48,065 nt of DNA, from the NCBI GenBank assembly GCA_013360195.1, contig JABWCQ010000017.1:1-48065 (forward strand), given 5' to 3'. Every line of letters starts with the position of its first letter. Within the stretch, counting starts at the first letter, position 1. A program made the translations under genes and the position numbers. Source of the DNA: a bacterium. Its GTDB lineage: Bacteria > Electryoneota > RPQS01. Under the pieces are notes generated by a model. That model worked only from the letters and a program-made list of their open reading frames with translations. It had not been told where the DNA came from and did no database searches. Positions 1 through 8,702 of the stretch are shown piece after piece.

Positions 1-1061
1 GATTGCTGTTTGGCGCGTTCGTAATTCTTGCCATTGATGAAACCTTCAATCGGCGTGACGCCATGATATTGCGAAATCGGGCATTGAAAAATCCAACCGT
101 CGGCAAAAGTTGAGAGCGTAAAATTCTCGTAGCCTTGACTGTAAACGGAATTTTCGCCTTTCAATACTCCGAACGGCGTATTTTGCAAGTCGAATCCGAC
201 GGGATAATAAGTTGGCCCAAGTTCCTTGAAGAGCGCGTCAATTTGTCCGTCGGCGGCATAGACATAGATTCCACCGTAGCCGTCTTTCGGCGGCCAGATA
301 GCGTGAAGATAAACCGTCATCACACGGTCGCCAAGAGATTTCTTGACAAAATTGCCCATGCGTTCGGTTTCAAAGCGAATGAATTTGCCGTCACCTACTA
401 TCGGCTGATTGTAAGATGAAAAGCCGTGATGAATCCCGCAATAGACCAGCACTTTCTCGCCATTCGCGACGGCATCGGTCACGACTTTAGCCCAAAACTT
501 TTCACCGCCGCCCTGCCAAACTTTCTTCTTCTTCTCAGGGTTGTCGCGGTCTTCTTCCGTTTGGATGTGCGACCAATCGGGCGAATCGTTCATGCCGAGA
601 ATCCGGAACTTCGGCAGACTGTCAGGAAGTGCGCGATTCAGTTCCCACGCCGCTTTGAAGATATCCACGTACTCCTGAAAGCCCCAGAATGAAAATTGAT
701 TAAACGTAATTTCGCGCGCCAGCGCTTCATTATATGTGGCGCCGCTTAACAAGCTGTCAATCAACGGTTGGTCTTCACGGCGCGCGAACTCGGTGGCAAG
801 GGTCCGGACGCTGCGGCCGTAGCAGCGCGGAATCAACTCGTGAATCAGTTCGACATTCTCTTTGATCCGGTGGTATTCGCCGAGAATCACCACATCGTGA
901 TTGGCGAATTTGCTCACAACGTAGTCGACCGGAGTTTGTTTGTGCGCATCGAGATAGCTCTTCAGCTCCGCACCAACCTTCGCATCCAGCGGCGGCGGCG
1001 CGTGGCGGTTGCTCGCGCAGGAGAGGAAGAGGAGGGCAGCAAGAAGAACAAGAAAGCGCAT
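1..1061 (-). CDS. ChaN/Tiki-like (erythromycin-esterase-like fold) lipoprotein, 3' end outside window
   Basis: An open frame runs from an ATG at 1061 down to the window edge (353 codons visible, no stop). The N-terminus is a lipoprotein signal, MRFLVLLAALLFLSC, with the lipobox Cys at residue 15, so the protein is probably anchored in the outer or inner membrane. Soon after comes VVILGEYHRIKENVELIHEL, the 'ILGE-H' motif that opens ChaN-like haem-binding-uptake (Tiki superfamily) and erythromycin-esterase-like proteins. A second conserved-looking stretch is VLVYCGIHH near residue 210. A good Shine-Dalgarno (GAGGTAGGA) lies just before the ATG. The start is 2 nt after the stop of the upstream sialidase-like gene, so the two are very likely co-transcribed. 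Family assignment is by motif only; substrate and catalytic activity are unknown. Confidence 0.75.
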   Translation of the reverse strand, partial: MRFLVLLAALLFLSCASNRHAPPPLDAKVGAELKSYLDAHKQTPVDYVVSKFANHDVVILGEYHRIKENVELIHELIPRCYGRSVRTLATEFARREDQPLIDSLLSGATYNEALAREITFNQFSFWGFQEYVDIFKAAWELNRALPDSLPKFRILGMNDSPDWSHIQTEEDRDNPEKKKKVWQGGGEKFWAKVVTDAVANGEKVLVYCGIHHGFSSYNQPIVGDGKFIRFETERMGNFVKKSLGDRVMTVYLHAIWPPKDGYGGIYVYAADGQIDALFKELGPTYYPVGFDLQNTPFGVLKGENSVYSQGYENFTLSTFADGWIFQCPISQYHGVTPIEGFINGKNYERAKQQ

Positions 1062-1063
1062 TC

Positions 1064-2746
1064 CTACCTCATCAACATCAACTTAACCGTCGCATTTTGA
1101 TTGCCCGCGGCGAGTTTGGCGAAATAGACTCCGCTGGGTTGAGACAGGTCGAGCGAATAGGTATACTCGCCTGCGGACAGTTGACCGAGCGATTTTTGCA
1201 GGACACTTTGGCCCAGCGTGTTAAACAGTTCCAGCGACACGTCGGCGGGATTCGAGAGCGTGTACGATAGATTGGTTGTCCCGTTAAACGGATTCGGATA
1301 GGCGGAAAGAACGAAGGATGACGGATTCGGAATAGTTGGATCAACAGCATTCGGCTCGAACAGCGAATCAATCACCGCAACAAAAGCATCCTGGTCACCC
1401 ATTCTGGTGTCGGTCCAGACGCAAACTGCTTTGTCATGCGCGGCGTACCAGCCGATATATTCACCGATTAACCCCGCATCGAGCGTGCCCGCTCCCGGGT
1501 TGCTGGACACTTCCGTGATACGTTCGTTGGGCCGCCATGTTTGACCGCCGTCTTCGCTAACCGTGAAATAAACATCCATGAGAATGTTCTGCGCGCTGTT
1601 GCGGCGGTCATACCACGCGCACCACACACGACCCTCTTCATCCACGGTTATCCACGGATGGAACTGGTCCACGGCATGCGGCTGATTCTCATCGTCAATC
1701 AGAATTGGCGCCCGCCACGTCGTGCCGCTGTCGTCACTTGATGTATAATATACTTCGGTGTGAGAGAGATTCGGTACGGCGTTCGTATAAAGCGCGTGTA
1801 TGCGGCCACGATGGGGGCCGTTCGAATTATCTACGGCCATCGCCATGTACGAAAAGATGAGTAGCGCAGGGTCAATTTCGGCATTGGCAAAACGTGTTTC
1901 AAAGACAATCTGCTCGTCACTCCATGTCTGTCCACCGTCCAGCGAGCGTGAGAACATGATGCCGTCGTTGCGGTAGCTTACCCACGACACATACACCTCG
2001 CCGTTCGGGCCGGTGGCCACATTAGCCCATTGCACCGAGCGCGAGTCGGAGATTCGAATCGGCTCCGAGTATGCTTCACCGGGACGCTTGTACACCAGCA
2101 CGATATGAGTCGAATCAAAGTTGCCGTTGTTCTGATTGATGAAGAAGCGTGCCCACGCGACATAAAACGTCCCCTGATAGGGTGAATCCGGCGAGTTGTC
2201 AATCGCCATCATCTGCTTGTCTTCAAACGAGGAGCCGTCCGTCGTGAGTTCAGCCCACACCGAATCCGTCCACGTCACGCCGCCGTCATAGGAAGACACC
2301 GAGAGCAAACCGTTGTCATCCACACCGCTCGGCTCAAAGGAAATCATATTGGCCGTGAACACGCCGTTGTGGTCCACCACGAGCACCGGATCGCTCTGCC
2401 ACTCGTAGAACATCGCCGGAAAGAGCGTGTCGTGCCACGTCCAGCCTCCGTCGAGAGTATAGCCTACACCGATGCGGCGATACCCCAGACGGAAATCGCG
2501 CCACACGGCCACCATATTGTCCGGGTCGAGCGGGTTGATACAAACCTGCTGCTCATTCTGTATTTCACCGGAATTGTCCGTGTTAATTCGCTGATTCAGG
2601 TGCTCATCGAAAGGAATTACAAAGCCGCGGTGCTCAAGAGGTTTATGCTGCCAAATCGAATGCGGCTTTTGATGCTCAACCAGCGGCGTCACGCGAGCGA
2701 ATGCTGTCGCCGCGAGGAGCAGTGTCATGAGAACGAAGTAATGCAT
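1064..2746 (-). CDS. Secreted sialidase-like (BNR/Asp-box) propeller protein with type IX sorting domain
   Basis: 560 residues with an N-terminal signal peptide (about residues 1-18, ending AFA). The body carries five Asp-box-like motifs of the S-x-D-x-G-x-T-W kind (LDGGWTW near residue 100, then YDGGVTW, LDGGQTW, DDSGTTW, EDGGQTW), as in six-bladed sialidase/neuraminidase propellers. No complete arginine triad was assigned, so true sialidase activity is uncertain; many such proteins in this group are non-enzymatic. The last ~80 residues start AYPNPFNG and end VKLMLMR, the Por/type IX secretion C-terminal domain, so the protein should cross the outer membrane and be surface-attached or released. 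It is the first gene of a two-gene unit with the downstream lipoprotein. A TTGCCA-17-TATATT promoter lies upstream. No clear Shine-Dalgarno precedes the ATG. Confidence 0.85.
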   Translation of the reverse strand: MHYFVLMTLLLAATAFARVTPLVEHQKPHSIWQHKPLEHRGFVIPFDEHLNQRINTDNSGEIQNEQQVCINPLDPDNMVAVWRDFRLGYRRIGVGYTLDGGWTWHDTLFPAMFYEWQSDPVLVVDHNGVFTANMISFEPSGVDDNGLLSVSSYDGGVTWTDSVWAELTTDGSSFEDKQMMAIDNSPDSPYQGTFYVAWARFFINQNNGNFDSTHIVLVYKRPGEAYSEPIRISDSRSVQWANVATGPNGEVYVSWVSYRNDGIMFSRSLDGGQTWSDEQIVFETRFANAEIDPALLIFSYMAMAVDNSNGPHRGRIHALYTNAVPNLSHTEVYYTSSDDSGTTWRAPILIDDENQPHAVDQFHPWITVDEEGRVWCAWYDRRNSAQNILMDVYFTVSEDGGQTWRPNERITEVSSNPGAGTLDAGLIGEYIGWYAAHDKAVCVWTDTRMGDQDAFVAVIDSLFEPNAVDPTIPNPSSFVLSAYPNPFNGTTNLSYTLSNPADVSLELFNTLGQSVLQKSLGQLSAGEYTYSLDLSQPSGVYFAKLAAGNQNATVKLMLMR

Positions 2747-2776
2747 GGTGCGGGGCCTGAGTTAGAGTTACCTTCT

Positions 2777-2805
2777 AATATACTTCTCCCTTTTCGCAAT
2801 GGCAA
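2777..2805 (-). promoter_or_regulatory. Promoter of the sialidase-like gene (TTGCCA-17-TATATT)
   Basis: On the minus strand TTGCCA (2805-2800) is separated by 17 nt from TATATT (2782-2777). The -10 lies about 30 nt before the start codon at 2746. The same TATATT -10 form recurs at several other promoters in this window. Confidence 0.6.
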
Positions 2806-2903
2806 CTGCAAACCACGAGAGGTTGTCTTGCTTCGGCAACAGCCACAACAGGCCGATTAATTCAATTAATTGATTATTCTACACATAGCACAAAAAACAC
2901 CAT

Positions 2904-2942
2904 TTGCATCGAAACTATTTCCTTTGTACATTGATTTGTACA
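2904..2942 (+). promoter_or_regulatory. Toxin-antitoxin promoter with twin TGTACA operator
   Basis: TTGCAT (2904-2909), a 17-nt spacer and TACATT (2927-2932) form a plausible promoter. Two palindromic hexamers TGTACA lie at 2925-2930 and 2937-2942, exactly 12 nt centre to centre, the first overlapping the -10. From published work, the E. coli yefM-yoeB operator also has paired TGTACA cores 12 bp apart, bound by the YefM antitoxin and YefM-YoeB complex. Autorepression of this operon is therefore a strong inference. Confidence 0.75.
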
Positions 2943-2958
2943 ACAGAAAGGACAAAAG

Positions 2959-3228
2959 ATGGCGAGACACATCAGCATAAGCGAAGCTCGCAACCAGCTG
3001 ACACGGCTGCCGGAAGAACTCGAGAAAACTCACGAAACGGTGGCGATAACACGTAACGGCGAGCCGAAACTCGCCGTGATGAGTTGGGACCTCTATCAAT
3101 CCATGGTCGAGACCATGGATATCATGAGCGATCCCGAGCTTGTCGCGCAAATACGCAAAGGGATCGCTGACATTGAGGCCGGCAGAGTCATTCCGTGGGA
3201 AGAGGCGCGTAAGGAACTTGGGCTTTGA
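2959..3228 (+). CDS. Phd/YefM-family antitoxin
   Basis: 89 residues. The N-terminus MARHISISEARNQLTRLPEE has the Phd/YefM DNA-binding domain pattern (I-s-e-A-R-n-L), followed by VAITRNGEPKLAVMSWDLYQSM, the usual 'ItrnGkp-avlv-y' strand and helix. The acidic C-terminal tail (about residues 55-89) would wrap and neutralise the toxin. GAAAGGA at 2946-2952 is a good ribosome-binding site. The gene overlaps the toxin start by 4 nt (TTGA), the usual coupled arrangement. The TGTACA pair upstream makes the YefM subtype most likely. Confidence 0.92.
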   Translation: MARHISISEARNQLTRLPEELEKTHETVAITRNGEPKLAVMSWDLYQSMVETMDIMSDPELVAQIRKGIADIEAGRVIPWEEARKELGL

Positions 3229-3584
3229 TCTACAAGGTGGTTGTAACGCGCACCGGAGTGGATTCGCTGAAGTCCATTTCCGATATTCGTATTCTGAGGT
3301 TGCTCGATGAGAAGATACAGGGTCTTGCTCATGTTCCGGAATTACAGGGCGAGCCGCTCCGTGATGAATTCACAGGCTACAGAGCGTTGCACGTCATCGG
3401 GAACAGATATAGAATCATCTATCGGATTGACAATGACATCGTTTCCGTATTTGTCGTCGCGGCGGGCATTCGCAAGAAAGGCGACAAGAAGGACATCTAC
3501 GAGGTCATGCGACGTTACGTCCGGTTAGGGTTGATTGACGTACCCGGTCCGAAAGTACATCCTAAAAAGAAGCCGCGCAAATAA
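3225..3584 (+). CDS. RelE/ParE-superfamily toxin
   Basis: 119 residues, starting at TTG (3225) that overlaps the antitoxin stop; AAGGAA at 3211-3216 serves as ribosome-binding site. The core pattern EPLRDEFTGYRALHV-x-NRYRIIYRID is typical of RelE/ParE toxins, where basic residues on the central strands contact mRNA in RelE-type members. The tail RKKGDKKDIYEVMRRY matches the common C-terminal helix of chromosomal RelE-type proteins; a further Pro/Lys-rich end (PKVHPKKKPRK) is extra. RelE relatives cleave mRNA on the ribosome while ParE relatives hit gyrase; which applies here cannot be decided by eye, though the YefM-like partner favours a ribosome-dependent RNase. Confidence 0.88.
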   Translation: MIYKVVVTRTGVDSLKSISDIRILRLLDEKIQGLAHVPELQGEPLRDEFTGYRALHVIGNRYRIIYRIDNDIVSVFVVAAGIRKKGDKKDIYEVMRRYVRLGLIDVPGPKVHPKKKPRK

Positions 3585-4355
3585 ATGACCGAAACTTTAC
3601 AAAACCCGCTGCCGAAAGGCGCATTTCGAATGAAGTACGAGGAGCAATTGCGACTCGTGCCGTGGCCATTTAAGGGCTATTGGAAAAAATTGGCCGCCAA
3701 GAACGGTTATTACAATCACACCTTCATGCAGGAATGGGCCGACGGGCTGGAAGATGAGCCCGTGCTCGAAGCCGGCTGCGGAGAAAGCAGCGACCTGACT
3801 AAACGCGAGAAGAAGATGAATTTTCTTGTCGGCATTGACCCCTTGCCCGATGATATCGCGAAGAACGAAGGATTGAAGTATAAGGTCATCGGAGTGTTGG
3901 AGGAACTGCCGTTCCGGGACGAACAGTTCGCCGGCTATTACAGCGATTCAGTCTATGAACATATTGACGATCCCGCCAGATGCTGCAATGAAGCATTCCG
4001 CGTGCTGAAACCGGGCGGAAGACTTATCATTAACACCAACTCGGTGTTCAATCCCTTCATGTTTCCCAACAAGTTTCTCTCCATCAAATGGCGGGAGAAG
4101 CTCAAAGGCGCCGCCAAAATCCAAAGCGAAGGCACATTTCGCGCGCCCTACAAAATCAATACAGCCAGACGGCTAAAAAAATACCTGCGCGAGGCAGGTT
4201 TTGTGGACATCAAAATTTATCGGTGGGGTGTGCCGGCGATGTATAAGCCGCGCTGGGTGCTGTTTCTGCTGCTGTGCATGGAGTTATTAGGTGAGACACC
4301 GTTGTTCTGCGGATTGAAACACCGCTTGATGGCAACCGCTCGCAAACCGGATTAA
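3585..4355 (+). CDS. Class I SAM-dependent methyltransferase
   Basis: 256 residues. Motif I, VLEAGCGESSDL (residues ~60-71), binds S-adenosylmethionine; VGIDPLPD follows as the acidic end of strand 2, and the post-motif FRVLKPGGRLIINTNS (residues ~138-153) is typical of methyltransferase family 11. The C-terminus contains a hydrophobic stretch (WVLFLLLCMELL). The ATG at 3585 directly abuts the toxin stop and has no clear ribosome-binding site; a second ATG at 3630 (MKYEEQL) is preceded by GAAAGG and could be the real start. The gene converges on the flippase gene with a 4-nt overlap of ends. The glycan-cluster setting suggests methylation of a sugar or lipid carrier; the substrate is unknown. 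Confidence 0.85.
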   Translation: MTETLQNPLPKGAFRMKYEEQLRLVPWPFKGYWKKLAAKNGYYNHTFMQEWADGLEDEPVLEAGCGESSDLTKREKKMNFLVGIDPLPDDIAKNEGLKYKVIGVLEELPFRDEQFAGYYSDSVYEHIDDPARCCNEAFRVLKPGGRLIINTNSVFNPFMFPNKFLSIKWREKLKGAAKIQSEGTFRAPYKINTARRLKKYLREAGFVDIKIYRWGVPAMYKPRWVLFLLLCMELLGETPLFCGLKHRLMATARKPD

Positions 4356-5833
4356 AACTTCCAGAGCGGCTTCGGCAGTTTGCTGTTGATGAAATCGCGC
4401 TCTTCCTTCGAGAAGCCGCGATTGACCATTGAGAAAATCAGAAACAGCGCACCGAAGACAAACACGCTCGCAATCACGCCGCCGAGACTGTTCAAATAAG
4501 GTTTGATGAAATAGACGATGCCGCCTGCCGCGGCGGCATTCAGCCAGATGCGGATGTTGCCCCATACATCCATGCGCGCGTTCGCGATGCGCTTGACGTT
4601 GTAGTAAACAATGTTGTTCTGCAGAATAACGGCAAATCCCGTTATCCATGGCATGATATTGTAACCGTATTTCGGAAGCAGCAGCACACCGGCGATGATT
4701 TTCAAAATGCCGGCAAGCTTCGCGAAAATGAGAATATCCACCCGCTCATGATTCTGCATCATCAGCCCGAGCGGCATCCGCACCGACGCGGCAGGCAGAA
4801 ATAACGCCATCACCGCCACAAGCATCCATGCGTCGGCGTAGCGCGGGTCGAACACATAAATGATGACCTCCTTCGACATCACGGCAAGCCAAACCGCGAC
4901 TGCGACCGTCGGAAACAACGTCGCCTTGATGAGCATCCGGAATCCGAACTCGGCCTTCTCCTTGTTCGCACCGTACTCGCTGAAGAAGAGCGGCTGTATC
5001 ACCGGACCGAGCATCTTCATCGGCAGCACCTTTTGTGCAAGGTCATTGATGCGGTTGGCAAGACCGTAAAATCCGGTGGCCACTCCGCCCAGAATTCCGC
5101 TCACGAGAAAAAAATCCGTGGCGACCGAGAGAACCGATACGCCGATTTCGTTGACATAGCTAAGGCCCGCAAACTTCTTCATGCGCGGCCAATCGAGCTC
5201 CGCTGATTCCGCTTCGACTTTGACTGTTCGCTTGTAATAGAGTGCGTAAAACAGCAGGCAGAAAAACAGCGCGATTCCTTCCGCGATAACAACGGCCATG
5301 AAGTCGCGATAGTAAAGCCAGACACCGCCGAGCAGAATGAGCCGAATCGTGTTGTAAAGAACGGTAACGACGAAAATCGTCTGCTGCCGGAAGATACCGC
5401 TGAAGACGAGGTGATAGACCTCCGTCAGCAAATAGAGAATCGCCGCCAGACTGAACACGCGCAGGATGTTGGCTTCGTCCGGAAAATTTATCCACTTGCA
5501 CAACTGCGGCGCGAGGAAGAACACCAGCACGCACGCACCAATCGCGACCAAAAATTGCGTGCGCAGGACCTTGCCGAAAATTTCGTGAATCCCGCGCCAG
5601 TCACTTGAGGTGAACCGCTCCGGCACATAGCGCGTTATCAAATTCGGCATTCCGAGTTGAAACACCATCGAAAGATTCACCATCACACCGATAAAGAGCA
5701 GCGAGTACAGTCCGTATTGCTCAACGGTAAGTACGTCAAGCAGCAGCCGGATGACAATATACGAGAATATTGCCGCCTGTGCCTTGCCAAGCAGCGAGAA
5801 GACCGTATTATGGAGTGTGCGTCGGCGGGGCAA
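4352..5833 (-). CDS. Wzx-like polysaccharide flippase (MOP superfamily)
   Basis: 493 residues, about 12-14 predicted hydrophobic segments spread along the whole length. The N-terminus (TVFSLLGKAQAAIFSYIVIR, then LTVEQYGLYSLLFIG) matches polysaccharide transporters, whose first helices read 'N..~l.~..~.~.~.R.l.p.~yGly'. These proteins move undecaprenyl-linked oligosaccharides across the inner membrane in O-antigen or capsule assembly. It is the last gene of a minus-strand run (methyltransferase, AsnB-like, flippase). The gap to the AsnB gene is 43 nt. Confidence 0.88.
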   Translation of the reverse strand: MPRRRTLHNTVFSLLGKAQAAIFSYIVIRLLLDVLTVEQYGLYSLLFIGVMVNLSMVFQLGMPNLITRYVPERFTSSDWRGIHEIFGKVLRTQFLVAIGACVLVFFLAPQLCKWINFPDEANILRVFSLAAILYLLTEVYHLVFSGIFRQQTIFVVTVLYNTIRLILLGGVWLYYRDFMAVVIAEGIALFFCLLFYALYYKRTVKVEAESAELDWPRMKKFAGLSYVNEIGVSVLSVATDFFLVSGILGGVATGFYGLANRINDLAQKVLPMKMLGPVIQPLFFSEYGANKEKAEFGFRMLIKATLFPTVAVAVWLAVMSKEVIIYVFDPRYADAWMLVAVMALFLPAASVRMPLGLMMQNHERVDILIFAKLAGILKIIAGVLLLPKYGYNIMPWITGFAVILQNNIVYYNVKRIANARMDVWGNIRIWLNAAAAGGIVYFIKPYLNSLGGVIASVFVFGALFLIFSMVNRGFSKEERDFINSKLPKPLWKF

Positions 5834-5876
5834 TTAAAGTCGATGATGAGAAGTTAATGATGAAACGGCGGAACGT

Positions 5877-7652
5877 CTAACGCTTCAGCCATTGCTGCAA
5901 TACCAGTACGGTATAATTCGGGGGGAGTGAAAGTCCGCGCTTGAAAAAGCCGCCGTCACCGCGTTGCTGAGCAAAGTCCGGCATGGATTTTACCCACGTC
6001 ATCCACGGAATCGAAAATCCCTTTTTCGGTTTTGACAATATGGACTCCGGCAGCACTCCGCGCATCGCTTGTTTGAAAATAAGTTTCAATGTCTTGCCGT
6101 CACTGCGCAGCTTGTCGGGAAGAGCGAATGCCGCCTCGACCAATTTGTGGTCAAGTAATGGCTCCCGCGCCTCAAGCGAAACGGCCATGCTTGCCCGGTC
6201 CACCTTAACCATGATGTCGTCGGGCAAATACGTTTTCAAGTCGAGATACTGCAGCCGCGTTGCCAACGGCAGCTCGGATTTCCAGAATCTCCGCCACGAC
6301 CAATAGTCGTCGTAGTCTCTGAATTCGCGCAGAAGCTCAGCATTCAGCAGCCGCTCTTTGTCAGCTTTGGGAAAGCCGCCCATCAACACGCACCACAGCT
6401 CGAAATCGTCGAGCAGATAAAGCTGCGAACGGATGCGCCCTTTGCTCATGAACGGATAATACTTGTGCACAAAGTCGCGGAACGCGCCGCGCAGAGGAAA
6501 ACCGTGCTGACCGTTGTGTTCCGCGAAATGCTGATAGCGTTTGTATCCCCAGAAAATCTCGTCTCCGCCGTCACCGGAAAGCGCGACCGTCACCTTCTCG
6601 CGCGCCATCTGAGAAACGAGTGTCGTCGGGAAAATCGAGGAGTCACCGTGCGGTTCGCCATACAAGAACATCCAGCGCGCGAAATCCTCTTTGGCGGATG
6701 CGACGTCGTAGTGCCTGACAACATGATTTGACTTCACAGCGTCCGCGACAATCTTGGCAAACTCAAGTTCGCTGTGCTCGTCGAAGCCTATCGAAAACGT
6801 ATAGAGCGGATGGTCGGCGTTCTTTTGTGCGTACCATGTCACGCAGCTTGAGTCGATGCCGCCGGAAAGCAGCGTACCCACCGGAACATCGGACACAAGC
6901 CTCAACGCAATCGCTTGCTCGAGTTGCTCGCGAATCAGTGAGATGGCGTCGTTCGCTGAGATTCTATTCGTGCCGAATTCCGTTACATCCCAGTATTTCA
7001 CATCGCGCAGTTTGTTATCTTGCCAAACAAGATAGTGTCCAGCCTCAAGCTTGCGCAGCTCCTTGAAAGCAGTTTTCGGCGACGGAATGTAACCGTAGGT
7101 CAGCGTGTCATACAGGGCGCTGACGTCGTCGCTCAATTTGAATTGCTCACATTGGGAGAATTGCTGAATCTCTGAGGCGAACGCGAATACGTCGCCCTGA
7201 TGATAATAGATTACCGGTTTGACGCCAAGCCGGTCGCGCGCGACCCACAGGAGTTTCTTGTTATCGTCCCAGAGCGCGAACGCGAACATCCCGCGAAACT
7301 TGTGAATTGCGTCGAAGCCCCATTCCGCGTATCCGTGCAGCACAACTTCGGTATCGCTGTGCGTGCGAAACTTGTGGCCGAGCGCCTCCAATTCCTTGCG
7401 CGGCTCCGTGTAGTTGTAGATTTCGCCGTTGAACGTGATTGACAAACCACGTTCAGGATAGTGCAGCGGCTGGTTTGACCGCGGATCGAGATCGATAACT
7501 GCAAGTCTGCGGTTCCCAAGCGCAAGCGTGCGTGCATCATTAAGCCACGTCCCGCCTGAATCGGGTCCCCGATGGAACATGATGTGCGTCATCTTCTCAA
7601 CAAGAGAAGTCTCCACGCCGCGAGGGTTGCAGATGCCGCAAATTCCGCACAT
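5877..7652 (-). CDS. asnB: Asparagine synthase (glutamine-hydrolysing), AsnB type
   Basis: 591 residues, a normal length. MCGICGICN gives the catalytic Cys2 of the class II glutaminase; FNGEIYNY (~73-80) and SDTEVVLHGY (~98-107) are further glutaminase motifs. The synthetase half has the ATP pyrophosphatase loop LLSGGIDSS (~261-269) and LSGDGGDEIFWGYKRY (~358-373). The enzyme transfers ammonia from glutamine to an ATP-activated carboxylate, classically aspartate. Inside glycan clusters AsnB paralogues often amidate uronic acids or similar sugars, so the role may be glycan modification rather than asparagine supply. The gene lies 9 nt downstream of the methyltransferase gene in the same direction. 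Confidence 0.93.
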   Translation of the reverse strand: MCGICGICNPRGVETSLVEKMTHIMFHRGPDSGGTWLNDARTLALGNRRLAVIDLDPRSNQPLHYPERGLSITFNGEIYNYTEPRKELEALGHKFRTHSDTEVVLHGYAEWGFDAIHKFRGMFAFALWDDNKKLLWVARDRLGVKPVIYYHQGDVFAFASEIQQFSQCEQFKLSDDVSALYDTLTYGYIPSPKTAFKELRKLEAGHYLVWQDNKLRDVKYWDVTEFGTNRISANDAISLIREQLEQAIALRLVSDVPVGTLLSGGIDSSCVTWYAQKNADHPLYTFSIGFDEHSELEFAKIVADAVKSNHVVRHYDVASAKEDFARWMFLYGEPHGDSSIFPTTLVSQMAREKVTVALSGDGGDEIFWGYKRYQHFAEHNGQHGFPLRGAFRDFVHKYYPFMSKGRIRSQLYLLDDFELWCVLMGGFPKADKERLLNAELLREFRDYDDYWSWRRFWKSELPLATRLQYLDLKTYLPDDIMVKVDRASMAVSLEAREPLLDHKLVEAAFALPDKLRSDGKTLKLIFKQAMRGVLPESILSKPKKGFSIPWMTWVKSMPDFAQQRGDGGFFKRGLSLPPNYTVLVLQQWLKR

Positions 7653-7661
7653 AGGAAATTC

Positions 7662-8672
7662 TTACTGAGTAACCTTTCCGCCTGAAACCGGCTTCTTCGC
7701 CACGACAACGATAGGTTTGGTCTGGTTAAATGTGAATTCGGAGAATCCGGCCTCTTTGAGCCAGCGGGTTATCGTTGCCACGGAACTCGGCAAGTCATAC
7801 GCCGGAGCAAGAGCGTCGAATGTGTCGTGAATGCCGTATTCCAATAGCTGTTGTTCACTCAGCTGCGGAAAGATGCGTCGGTAGTTCCGGTAGGGAAGCA
7901 GGTGAAAGTGAATCTGTCTCGTCCAGCGATTGCGGTCAAGCACGCCGACGATGGGATGAAGAAAAGGCGCGTACCAGCTGATGAACTTGTGCAATGTCTC
8001 AGGTTTCATTCGCTTGGTTAAGGGACGCATCCAATACTTCCACTGCAATACGTGCCGGAACGACTTCGGATAGGAGTGCAGAAACAGCGTTCCTCCCGGT
8101 TTCAAGTAGCGCACTATTTCCTTGAAGGTCGCTTCCGGATCCGGCGTATGCTGAATCACACGATGGCAATAGACAACGTCGTATGATTCCTCTTTGAGCG
8201 GCAAATTCATGATGCTGGCCTGCATCACGTTCAAGCGTTCGTTGGGATAATTGTTGTCCCGGCAGAAATCCGCGCCGATGCTGATATCAACTGAGGTCAC
8301 AATCGCTCCCAAGTCCAGCAGGACCTGCGTGTCCGGCCCCGCGCCGCAGCCGCATTCAAGCAGCGTCCTGCCGCGCAAAAAATCCTCCGGCCATCTGCTG
8401 CGCGACAAAATGGTGTCCCGTTGAATCGTCGTCCCGTTGTACTTGTCCATCTGCAGCCGTGCGTGCTGCATACGCTGATACGCGAAACTGTCCGCGTAGT
8501 TTGACAGAGGAACAAAGCGCGGCACAAAATCCTTAATGACGTATGTGGCGCCGCAAACACCGCAAGCAAGCGTTCCGGACTTGATCTCTCCGTCCGCACG
8601 TTCGACGTCGGTTATCGTCAGTTCGCTGTGCTCCTGAGGACATCGCAGCAGGCTGAGAAGACTTTCTTTCAT
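7662..8672 (-). CDS. SAM-dependent methyltransferase with N-terminal zinc-ribbon-like segment
   Basis: 336 residues. The first ~50 residues resemble Trm112-like zinc ribbons (LLRCPQ at Cys11, then LACGVCGATY with Cys37 and Cys40), although a fourth Cys is not obvious. The methyltransferase core follows: LLECGCGAGPDT (~104-115), SVDIS (~127-131), YDVVYCHRVIQHTPDP (~168-183) and VRYLKPGGTLFLHSYP (~190-205). It heads the minus-strand glycan run and is divergent from the glycosyltransferase starting about 30 nt away. The acceptor is unknown. Confidence 0.87.
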   Translation of the reverse strand: MKESLLSLLRCPQEHSELTITDVERADGEIKSGTLACGVCGATYVIKDFVPRFVPLSNYADSFAYQRMQHARLQMDKYNGTTIQRDTILSRSRWPEDFLRGRTLLECGCGAGPDTQVLLDLGAIVTSVDISIGADFCRDNNYPNERLNVMQASIMNLPLKEESYDVVYCHRVIQHTPDPEATFKEIVRYLKPGGTLFLHSYPKSFRHVLQWKYWMRPLTKRMKPETLHKFISWYAPFLHPIVGVLDRNRWTRQIHFHLLPYRNYRRIFPQLSEQQLLEYGIHDTFDALAPAYDLPSSVATITRWLKEAGFSEFTFNQTKPIVVVAKKPVSGGKVTQ

Positions 8673-8702
8673 TCAAAAGGTTCGATTAAGAGATTATCTG
8701 AA

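Noticed and set aside
135-1100. Three plus-strand open frames (135-419, 426-692, 768-1100)
   Set aside because: They are antisense to a continuous minus-strand lipoprotein frame with signal peptide, lipobox and family motif.
2369-2860. 163-codon plus-strand frame
   Set aside because: Opposite the sialidase-like gene and its promoter; no support.
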